DNA from: Brachionus rotundiformis
Lineage: Eukaryota > Rotifera > Eurotatoria > Ploima > Brachionidae
Length of the DNA stretch: 64,000 nucleotides
Direction of reading: 5' to 3'
NCBI GenBank assembly: GCA_016802295.1
Contig: JAESIW010000200.1
Coordinates: 1,136,882-1,200,881, forward strand
The position numbers and the translations under genes were made by a program. Shown here one piece after another: positions 24,886 to 34,000 of this stretch (position 1 is its first letter; each line of letters starts with the position of its first letter). Below the pieces are notes generated by a model. That model saw nothing but the letters and a program-made list of their open reading frames with translations. It ran no database searches and was not told the origin of the DNA.

Positions 24886-25151
24886 TTCTAATTATCAATT
24901 ATTCGATAATGCTCAACTATTACCGTAGATTAATAGTTCCATTTAGACCAGAAGTAAGAGTTTTGGCTATTAAAAATATTGGAGCTGACAGTGGATCGAT
25001 TAGCAATGGAGTAACAGGAGCTAATTTGGCATTTTCTGTTCTTTCGCTAATCACTGCTTTAATTGCTACCTTTTATGCTAGAAGAGCTGGTAGAATCGGA
25101 ACAGAATTAAAGAGGGCTGTTGTGCCAGTTTTATCCTATCCAAATTATTAG
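24858..25151 (+). pseudogene. truncated chimeric copy of the multi-TM gene at 30174-30851
   Basis: From about 24886 the sequence equals the 3' third of the intact gene on the right (shared IMLNYYRRLIVPFRPE through the C-terminal VVPVLSYPNY). Upstream sequence is unrelated, so the 97-codon open frame has nine foreign residues followed by the last loop and last TM segment. Three of the membrane segments and the start are missing. It is most likely a non-functional by-product of the inverted duplication; expression would need a new promoter. Confidence 0.8.
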
Positions 25152-25507
25152 TATTTTTATTCAAAAATATATTTAAAAAGAAATGTTTTTTATTCATTTT
25201 GTTTTTATATAACAAATTTAAAATCTTGTTTAATCAAAATAAAAATCTCTTTTTTGACAATGAAAATTAAATTAAGTCAACATGAAATAAAGATGGTATT
25301 CAAAAATACTTTGACCAAAGTATATCTAGAGTCAAAACTTGAAAATCACCAATGATTACAAAAAAGCCAAAGAAACATAGCTGATCATTAATCTTTAAAG
25401 CTAATTTTCTACAAAGATCTAACTAAAGAATGTTTACAAAACTTTTTTTTAAACCGAAATAAATAAACTCATGAGCTAAAGATTATATTCTATAACTTTG
25501 AAATGAG

Positions 25508-25515
25508 TATAAATA
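25508..25515 (+). promoter_or_regulatory. TATA box of peritrophin-like gene, left copy
   Basis: TATAAATA 62-69 bp before the start codon at 25577, a normal TATA to start distance for a short 5' UTR. The mirrored copy is at 29810-29817 on the minus strand. Confidence 0.6.
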
Positions 25516-25576
25516 GCCAATATCATTATTTTGAAAATTCATCAACTAAACAAATTTATAAAAAATAAATCTCTAA

Positions 25577-26149
25577 ATGAATCCGAAGCTTGCTGTCCTC
25601 CTTTTTATCGTGCTTGGTAGCATTCAGTCGCTTCCAAACAATTATTTTAACTCATTTCAAAGCAATCAAAAACAACCTCTTAACTTTTACAACTATGATT
25701 TAAAAAATTATCAACAAATTCAAAACTCACAACAAAACAAACATTTGTTTCTAAATCAAGTACCAATTTATCATCAACCACAAGCAGCTCAAATACAAAC
25801 TCATCCTTTTCCATTGCCTGCACCTATTTTCGCCAACCTCCAAGTTCAACATTCACCATTGTCAAGACCATTTCAAATTCAACAACCAACAATCACAACT
25901 ACTGGTCAAGTAATAATCGAAAATCTTTTGGGTGGTGTACCTTTTAATTGCTTAGGTAAGCCATCTGGACATTACAGAGACAATAATTTCTGTGATGTTT
26001 TTCATGCTTGTGTTCATGGCTATCAAAGAAAAACTTACACATGTCCATTTGCTGGCGAGTCTCAGTATTTTGACGAGACAACTCAAAGATGTGAATTCGT
26101 CAAAAATAATCCAATAGGTTGTGCTTCAAAAGCTTTCTTACATCTTTAA
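25577..26149 (+). CDS. secreted peritrophin-like chitin-binding protein (CBM14), left copy
   Basis: 190 residues. Residues 1-18 (MNPKLAVLLFIVLGSIQS) are a signal peptide. Residues 20-110 are Gln/Pro/Asn-rich and probably extended. Residues 123-185 are one chitin-binding type-2 (peritrophin A/CBM14) domain with the six-cysteine spacing C-x-C-x-C-x-C-x-C-x-C and the aromatic run GHYRDNNFCDVFHACVHG. Such proteins bind chitin in cuticle, trophi, gut matrix or egg shell. The protein is identical to the one at 29176-29748 and its TATA box and flanks are duplicated too, so both copies are probably expressed alike. Short 5' UTR and no intron. Confidence 0.9.
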   Translation: MNPKLAVLLFIVLGSIQSLPNNYFNSFQSNQKQPLNFYNYDLKNYQQIQNSQQNKHLFLNQVPIYHQPQAAQIQTHPFPLPAPIFANLQVQHSPLSRPFQIQQPTITTTGQVIIENLLGGVPFNCLGKPSGHYRDNNFCDVFHACVHGYQRKTYTCPFAGESQYFDETTQRCEFVKNNPIGCASKAFLHL

Positions 26150-26324
26150 ACCAATTTTAATTCAAAATTTAGTCTTTTTTTCAAAAAGATTTCTGAATAA
26201 ATTTATCTATTTATTAAAATAATTAATTCGTCTTTATTTCAAATTAAACTTTGTAGTCGGTCTTTAATATTAATGCAAATATTAACCAGATACCTCCATA
26301 ATAATACTCTAGCCCTTAAAATTT

Positions 26325-27385
26325 TATTTAAGAACCCAAAATAAATCTTTCTCGAAGGATGCTTTCAAGTGATTTTGAACAAGATTTGGCGTATTAATTT
26401 TTAAATTAATCATTTCAATAATGAATGAAAAATTTATAGTTTTTAATTTCTTAAATGATTTAAAAAAACTTTATTATTTGTTTTAATGTTCAAATCAATT
26501 TTTTAATAATTAAAAATCTTAAAATCAATATTATAAAATTTTGGTAGCTTAAATTTTTTTTGAATTGATTACGAAACTTTTTCCCTTTTCTTTATATGAA
26601 TAACTATTCGGCATATAACAACGAAGACTATAATTTAAGCTTTTTTCTAACAATTACAAATTATCTTTTTGTTTTAATACCCAAATAATAAAAATCACTG
26701 CCTAAAAATAGACTTTAATTTTGAAAAAAGATTTGTTGAGAAAAATAACATTAATTGTTTAATTTTTAAAATTATTTTATCATTTTTATTAAAATTATTC
26801 ATGAAAATATTAAATGAAGCATATTCCAAAATTGTTCCACATCCTTTTTTAGATATCAATTTTTTAATTTAAAAACTTTTACACATTGTAAAGAAATCTT
26901 TTCAATTAAAAGTTTTCTTTCAAGGTTTATACCTATTGACATTGTTAGGTTTAAAATTTCTTAGCCCAAATTTATCTCATCTTACTCGTGATTGCATTTA
27001 TATTTTCAAAAAGTTAACTGGACTAATTACAAAAAGTCGTCTTATCGACTTAAAAACAATAAAGACCAAATTTGAGTTTTACTCATAATCTAGTTAAATT
27101 TTGATAAAAAAAGAAAAAAATATTTGTATCCAAGATAAGAGTCTAATTTATTCAGGGGTTCTAAATATGAATGAATCTACCTCTTGTTTGAAAACTGATA
27201 ATAAATTTTATGTTCAAATTTAATTTTGTTTGCGAATTCCATCTTGTTCATTACTAATTTTTTGATTATTAATAAAAAATTTGCAATAAAATTTCAACTA
27301 GTCAACAGTGATATAATATCTAAACTGGATATTATTATATGGACAAATAAAGATTCATATTTTAAATTGTGTTTAGATCTCTATA
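26325..27385. other. left part of palindrome loop, no gene seen
   Basis: Unique AT-rich sequence between the left arm and the loop gene. A 63-codon open stretch at 27226-27417 overlaps the next gene's start out of frame and is not called. Confidence 0.45.
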
Positions 27386-28555
27386 ATGAGCACTTTGTCA
27401 AATATAATTCAAACTAGCAACGAGAACCGAACTAGTGACACCAATTTGTCGGGTAGATACAATGTGAGAATAGAAGAGGACAAATTTAGTATGACTCAGC
27501 AAGAAGCGGATGATAAATTGGAGGAAGAACTTTTAAATGAAAACACAGATCCACACTTTGAAATAGAAGAGAATGATAGCCAAATTCCAAAAAAAAAGAA
27601 ATTCAAAATTTTTAATAAAATCAAATTTTTCAAAAAGAAAAAGCCTGCTATAAAAGAGCCAGCAAATACCGAAAATGAAAGTGAAAATTTAGAACCAATT
27701 TTTGACCGTGAAAATGAAAATGAAACAATGAATTCAAATAATCACAGCCAAGAACAAGAGCCTATTCCAAGTCACAGTCCAGCTCAAAGTCCTGAATTAA
27801 TTGAAGAACCAAAACAGCTTTATTTTCAAGTCAAAATACGAAATTCAGGATTTTGGGGAAAAGTGGCAATACGAAAAGGAACATGGTTTGTGATAATTGG
27901 ACTAGTGCTAATGTCTATTGGTATAACTGTTGTGTCAGTCTTTTGGCGATGGTGGTATGGTCCGGCCGTAAACATCCCTTGCAGGACCGCTGGTATCACA
28001 TTATTATCTATGGGATTTTTTGCTTTTTTGTTTGGATTGATTAGTAACTGTATGATGGTTCAGGATCCATTTTCAAAGCATTTTATCGGCTCACCACCTA
28101 GAGTAGCTTCATGGATTCTTCTCGCCTCTATATTTGGTTTAATAATTGCATCTGATTTGATGACAATTTATTATACCTATTGGCATAATCGCTTCGTCAA
28201 TAACCCTATGATAGCTATATCAATAATTCTTTTCTTTTTCTCTCCAATTGCTTTTGTTTGGAGTATATTGCGAAATTTTTCAGAGATGAAAAAAATGAGA
28301 ATAAAGTTAGACCCGGAATATGCAGAAAAAGTGGAGGCTAAATCAAAGAAATCAAATAAAAACAAGAAAAATGAAGAAAAGAATGAATTAGATGTAGATA
28401 ATGATTTAAATCAAACAATTGATGATGTTAATTACAAGGAAGAAGATTTTCAGGTACACGATGAAAGCATTAACGAAAAAAAAGGATTTAGGAAGAAAAA
28501 CTTGAAACTACAACCCAGGACGAAAAATCCAATTTTTTATAATCAGCCTCAATAA
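27386..28555 (+). CDS. unrecognised four-TM protein with long charged tails
   Basis: Single exon, 389 residues. The N-terminal 150 residues are acidic with a strongly basic patch (KKKKFKIFNKIKFFKKKK, residues 69-86). Four hydrophobic segments follow at about 167-187, 201-222, 240-262 and 274-295, the first preceded by FWGKVAIRKGTW. The C-terminal 90 residues are Lys/Glu/Asp-rich. Both tails are predicted cytosolic. The membrane core loosely recalls TMEM-type tetraspanning proteins but I cannot assign a family. It is the only gene in the loop between the two inverted-repeat arms. Confidence 0.75.
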   Translation: MSTLSNIIQTSNENRTSDTNLSGRYNVRIEEDKFSMTQQEADDKLEEELLNENTDPHFEIEENDSQIPKKKKFKIFNKIKFFKKKKPAIKEPANTENESENLEPIFDRENENETMNSNNHSQEQEPIPSHSPAQSPELIEEPKQLYFQVKIRNSGFWGKVAIRKGTWFVIIGLVLMSIGITVVSVFWRWWYGPAVNIPCRTAGITLLSMGFFAFLFGLISNCMMVQDPFSKHFIGSPPRVASWILLASIFGLIIASDLMTIYYTYWHNRFVNNPMIAISIILFFFSPIAFVWSILRNFSEMKKMRIKLDPEYAEKVEAKSKKSNKNKKNEEKNELDVDNDLNQTIDDVNYKEEDFQVHDESINEKKGFRKKNLKLQPRTKNPIFYNQPQ

Positions 28556-29000
28556 TATGAAATTATATTTAAGGTTTATTTTAACAACAGTTTTTAAATA
28601 TTTTTTTAATTTGTATTATTTAAATTAATTGTGTATAGCTTTTAAAAACAACAATTAATAAAAAGTTGAAATAATTATAATTTTACGTCAAAAATTGAAT
28701 AATTTAATCAGTTAAAAATCGGTCTTGTGACCAAAACTTAGACCAAAACTAAAGAAAAATATCAATTTAACTCAAATAAATAAATTTTACTCAAAATTAT
28801 TAGACAAAATTTCAATTGGCAAATTTTCAAGGTATAGTTTTAAATTCTCTGATGGAAAGAAACAAAAAGTTCTTGGAAGAATAATATGGTAATGTAAAAC
28901 AGGAGTGTCTTTGAAAAGAGTAAAGTCGTAATATTCATCAATCAAATATAAATGGTTTAGCAGGAAAGATTATCTTATAAATTACTGATAAAAATTTTTT
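28556..29000. other. right part of palindrome loop, no gene seen
   Basis: Unique AT-rich sequence up to the right arm boundary at 29001. Likely includes the 3' UTR of the loop gene. Confidence 0.45.
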
Positions 29001-30439
29001 AAATTTTAAGGGCTAGAGTATTATTATGGAGGTATCTGGTTAATATTTGCATTAATATTAAAGACCGACTACAAAGTTTAATTTGAAATAAAGACGAATT
29101 AATTATTGTATTAAATAGATAAATTTATTCAGAAATCTTTTTGAAAAAGAGACTAAATTTTGAATTAAAATTGGTTTAAAGATGTAAGAAAGCTTTTGAA
29201 GCACAACCTATTGGATTATTTTTGACGAATTCACATCTTTGAGTTGTCTCGTCAAAATACTGAGACTCGCCAGCAAATGGACATGTGTAAGTTTTTCTTT
29301 GATAGCCATGAACACAAGCATGAAAAACATCACAGAAATTATTGTCTCTGTAATGTCCAGATGGCTTACCTAAGCAATTAAAAGGTACACCACCCAAAAG
29401 ATTTTCGATTATTACTTGACCAGTAGTTGTGATTGTTGGTTGTTGAATTTGAAATGGTCTTGACAATGGTGAATGTTGAACTTGGAGGTTGGCGAAAATA
29501 GGTGCAGGCAATGGAAAAGGATGAGTTTGTATTTGAGCTGCTTGTGGTTGATGATAAATTGGTACTTGATTTAGAAACAAATGTTTGTTTTGTTGTGAGT
29601 TTTGAATTTGTTGATAATTTTTTAAATCATAGTTGTAAAAGTTAAGAGGTTGTTTTTGATTGCTTTGAAATGAGTTAAAATAATTGTTTGGAAGCGACTG
29701 AATGCTACCAAGCACGATAAAAAGGAGGACAGCAAGCTTCGGATTCATTTAGAGATTTATTTTTTATAAATTTGTTTAGTTGATGAATTTTCAAAATAAT
29801 GATATTGGCTATTTATACTCATTTCAAAGTTATAGAATATAATCTTTAGCTCATGAGTTTATTTATTTCGGTTTAAAAAAAAGTTTTGTAAACATTCTTT
29901 AGTTAGATCTTTGTAGAAAATTAGCTTTAAAGATTAATGATCAGCTATGTTTCTTTGGCTTTTTTGTAATCATTGGTGATTTTCAAGTTTTGACTCTAGA
30001 TATACTTTGGTCAAAGTATTTTTGAATACCATCTTTATTTCATGTTGACTTAATTTAATTTTCATTGTCAAAAAAGAGATTTTTATTTTGATTAAACAAG
30101 ATTTTAAATTTGTTATATAAAAACAAAATGAATAAAAAACATTTCTTTTTAAATATATTTTTGAATAAAAATACTAATAATTTGGATAGGATAAAACTGG
30201 CACAACAGCCCTCTTTAATTCTGTTCCGATTCTACCAGCTCTTCTAGCATAAAAGGTAGCAATTAAAGCAGTGATTAGCGAAAGAACAGAAAATGCCAAA
30301 TTAGCTCCTGTTACTCCATTGCTAATCGATCCACTGTCAGCTCCAATATTTTTAATAGCCAAAACTCTTACTTCTGGTCTAAATGGAACTATTAATCTAC
30401 GGTAATAGTTGAGCATTATCGAATAATAGATAATTAGAA
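29001..30439. repeat. inverted repeat, right arm (1,439 bp)
   Basis: Partner of 24886-26324. The boundary at 30439 falls inside the intact multi-TM gene, so this arm is continuous with normal gene sequence and is likely the source copy. The boundary at 29001 is in non-coding sequence. Confidence 0.9.
29176..29748 (-). CDS. secreted peritrophin-like chitin-binding protein (CBM14), right copy
   Basis: Identical in protein sequence to the left copy (190 residues; signal peptide, Gln-rich linker, one six-cysteine chitin-binding domain). Its TATA element is at 29810-29817. It follows the multi-TM gene on the same strand by 425 bp, which looks like the ancestral order. Confidence 0.9.
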   Translation of the reverse strand: MNPKLAVLLFIVLGSIQSLPNNYFNSFQSNQKQPLNFYNYDLKNYQQIQNSQQNKHLFLNQVPIYHQPQAAQIQTHPFPLPAPIFANLQVQHSPLSRPFQIQQPTITTTGQVIIENLLGGVPFNCLGKPSGHYRDNNFCDVFHACVHGYQRKTYTCPFAGESQYFDETTQRCEFVKNNPIGCASKAFLHL

Positions 30440-30851
30440 ATATACTTAATAAAAAAGAAAATAAAGAAAAAGCAAAAAAAGCAAATACTGTTGAATAAGA
30501 CTTTCTATAAGCTGATACAACACCAGCAATTCCTGCAACCATTATAAGTAGACCAAATTGAGATCCAGGATAGGTCCAAGGCCAAAAATGCCACTGCTCA
30601 AGAGCCAAAAATTGTCCACTTGTTGATGGTGGACTTCCTACTCCACCTAAAGCCAACATAAAAATAGTCAAATTTAGGCCTATAATACCATTGTTATAAA
30701 GCCCATTATAAATACGGACAATTTCTAATATCTGTATTAATATGCCTAGAATGGCTAAGAAACCGCCAAGTACCAAAGGTGTGAGGCCATAGTTTCGCCA
30801 TGCCGGATTATCGTACTGAATTGCTCGCTTTGGCACAGTGTTGACAATCAT
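30174..30851 (-). CDS. unrecognised multi-TM protein (about four to five TM)
   Basis: Single exon, 225 residues. Hydrophobic segments at about 24-46, 98-115, 120-146 and 182-202, with a weaker one at 55-70. The extracellular-type loop has SPPSTSGQ and the aromatic run WHFWPWTYPGSQ. The tail is basic and ends RAVVPVLSYPNY. The layout resembles small claudin- or MARVEL-like membrane proteins but lacks a claudin W-GLW-C-C signature and any sure motif, so no family is assigned. The 3' third lies within the inverted repeat and is duplicated at 24886-25151. Confidence 0.8.
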   Translation of the reverse strand: MIVNTVPKRAIQYDNPAWRNYGLTPLVLGGFLAILGILIQILEIVRIYNGLYNNGIIGLNLTIFMLALGGVGSPPSTSGQFLALEQWHFWPWTYPGSQFGLLIMVAGIAGVVSAYRKSYSTVFAFFAFSLFSFLLSIFLIIYYSIMLNYYRRLIVPFRPEVRVLAIKNIGADSGSISNGVTGANLAFSVLSLITALIATFYARRAGRIGTELKRAVVPVLSYPNY

Positions 30852-31059
30852 TTTTCAAAAATGATATATTCGAGTTTTAGTTAGTAAATTATTCTTAGTG
30901 AGATATTAAAAGCAAAAAATTCGGCATAAATTTTTATTTTAAAATTTGACCAAAAATTCTTAAACTAAAGATAAAATAAAAAATATCTCGGCCATTACTC
31001 TATTTATCTAAATATATCCTCAAATAATATCTTAAAATAAAACAATAATTTAAATTTTC

Positions 31060-34000
31060 TTAATTACACACTTGGCACGTTTTGGGACAAAGTTCCTTGA
31101 CAGTTTTTCCATTAAAATATCCGAATTGACATAAAGAAGTTAATCGCGGACATAGTGGATCAGTGTCTACACAAGTGCTATCGTTAATATTACGCTCGCA
31201 CAAATCACCTACAAAACCAGGTGCACATTCGCAAATATAACTTTCATTATTTTCCTCTATAGAAAGACACGTTCCTCCGTTTCTACAAGGATTACTGGCA
31301 CATGAGTTTTTAATTTGGCAATTCTTGCCTCTGTAGTCATTTGTGCATTTGCATACATAGTCTGTTGGCGATTGTGGGTTGAATTCTGGTACTCCATTGT
31401 TGAGACAAGGATTGTACTGATCTAAATTGTTATTAAAGATTTTTAATTGTTCTTATGTAATTATCAAACGGATAAAATATGATGAAATCCTTAGAGCTAT
31501 CTTTCAAATTACATTCTATACAAAAATATAAATTTAAATTTTATAGAAATTTTCCTTTAATAGTTTTAAAGTTTTTTTTTTTAATTCAAAACGTCATCTT
31601 AATTAATTAGCATGAAAAATTTTGATTAGAAAAATTAAATATACGAGTGTTAAGTGTTAAGATAGGATAATTAATTATTAATTAATTTAAATTTAAATAT
31701 GAAGCCTTATCTGCTAAGAAAATTCAGCCATAGTGATTCAAAGAAAGTCAGCATTTCGGTCGCTTTGGATAACTACAAAAAAAAGATATTGCAATAATAA
31801 TCAATTTAAGACTCATTACTAAAAAAACTTTAAAATTAATTAAATCTTTACTGATTAAAAAAAACTAATTTAATACTTTTTGTTCTTAAATATAATTTTT
31901 GTAGATAAGAAAATGAAAATTAGTTTCAAATAAATGAAAGATTGGAAACAAATGATTATATTTTAGAATTCTTATTTTTGATCATATTTTATCAAATTAG
32001 GCTTTAAAAATCTGTCTTATAAAGAAAATTAAAAAAAATTGTCTTCTAAGTTTACTTTCACAATTTCGTCCAGTGAATCCAGCAAAACAAGTACAGAAGT
32101 AGCCTTCAATAGTTGAAGATATTGGACGACATGATCCATTGTTGCACAGATTCTGTGTTGTACACAAACTGTTCTGAAATCCACATGTTAAACCAGAATA
32201 ACCAGCCAAGCAGGTGCAGAACTTCACTCCATTATTATTTATTTGACAGATTCCATTCTGACCACAATAATTTGGTTCATCGGCACATTCATCTCCTGAA
32301 ATTTCAAATTAGAAAATGAAAAATACGAATTGAAAAAAAATACTAAATTGACAAAATGGTCCTCCAAAGCCAAGGGAACACCTGCAGACATAGCCAAGTT
32401 CAGCTGTAACCAAAGGTTGACAAGTGGCGCCATTTTCACACTGATTGTTGAGACAAGGATCATCTATTAATGGAAGAGATAGACTAAAATAATTACTAAA
32501 ATAAATAAAAAAGAAAAAGTTTACTATTAAAGTCAAGTAGGTGAGAGACAGAAGTAGAAAGCTCAAAAGGAGATGTTTGATTTGTAGCTGAACATGTGAT
32601 GTTCTTGATGGAAAATTTGGCTGCAAAACCAGGATTCAAACTAACTATCATAACAGCTTGACAAACGTCGGATGTGTCACAAAATTGGAGAGGATTTGAT
32701 GAACCAGGAGCTGTTGAAGGAATAAGTGGAAGATTCGCTCCAGAAGCTGGGTCATATATTCGAAGGTTAACTGCTGGCCTTGAATTTATGGCAGTGCATG
32801 AGATAGTCAAAGATGGGAGAGTGCCAAAAGAAATGGATTCTTCTGGACGAAGGGCTTTATTGTTTACTGAAATGGTTAAAATAGGATTTGTTTTGACATA
32901 AACAAAAGTAGTGGATTGAAGTAATTGATTGTTAATAACAGAAAAACAAGAAAAATTTCCAGAATCAGTACGACCAACTCCAAATATAGTAAGCCTATTT
33001 CCGGTTATTCCATTAAAATATTTAGAATTCATTGCTAAAATAAAAAAATTAGCAAGTATAAAAATTAAAAGAAAATAAATTACTTATAATTTCAGATCCA
33101 TAAGACCAATAAATAGGATTATCAAATTTACAGGTGATCGTAAAGTCAGAGCCTTGAAGTGCAGCAGTAGAAAAAAAACTGTCGAAAACTGGTGGAATGT
33201 TTGGATCAAATAAAGTCGTAGTAGTCGTAGAAGATGTAGTAGTAGAAGAACTAGTCGAGGTTGTGGTTGATGTCGTGGTGGTACTGGTTGTAATTGGTAA
33301 AGTTGTAGTGGTAGTAGGAACAGTGCTGGTTGTGGTTGGCAAAGTTGAAGTTGTGGTAGTGGTGGTACTGGTAGTAGTTGGTATAGTTGAAGTTGTGGTA
33401 GTGGTGGTACTGGTTGTAATTGGTAAAGTTGTAGTGGTAGTAGTTGGAATAGTTGTAGTAGTGGTAGTTGTAGTTGAAATAGTTGTAGTAGTGGTAGTTG
33501 TAGTGGTACTGGTAGTAGTTGGAATAGTTGTAGTAGTGGTAGTTGTAGTGGTACTGGTTGTAATTGGTATTGTTGAAGTTGTGGTAGTGGTGGTACTGGT
33601 AGAAGTTGTTGTCGTGGTGGTACTGGTAGTAGTTGGTATAGTTGAAGTTGTGGTAGTGGTGGTACTGGTTGTAATTGGTATAGTTGAAGTTGTGGTAGTG
33701 GTGGTACTGGTAGAAGTTGTTGTCGTGGTTGTACTGGTAGTAGTTGGAATAGTTGTAGTAGTGGTGGTACTGGTAGAAGTTGTTGTCGTGGTTGTACTGG
33801 TAGTAGTTGGAAAAGTTGTAGTAGTGGTAGTTGTAGTGGTACTGGTTGTGGTAGTTGTAGTGGTACTGGTAGTAGTTGGAATAGTTGAAGTTGTGGTAGT
33901 GGTGGTACTGGTTGTAGTTGGTATAGTTGAAGTTGTGGTAGTGGTGGTACTGGTAGAAGTTGTTGTCGTGGTGGTACTGGTAGTAGTTGGAATAGTTGAA

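Larger units (their letters stand above)
24886..26324. repeat. inverted repeat, left arm (1,439 bp)
   Basis: Base-for-base reverse complement of 29001-30439: the coordinates of paired bases always sum to 55325 where checked, with no gap, and both encoded peritrophin-like proteins are identical. Only four substitutions were noticed (one near 24897, one near 26175, two near 26215), about 99.7% identity. Arms are separated by 2,676 bp of unique sequence. The arm carries the last third of a multi-TM gene and a complete peritrophin-like gene. It is the derived copy by inference, since the multi-TM gene is whole only on the right. Confidence 0.9.
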
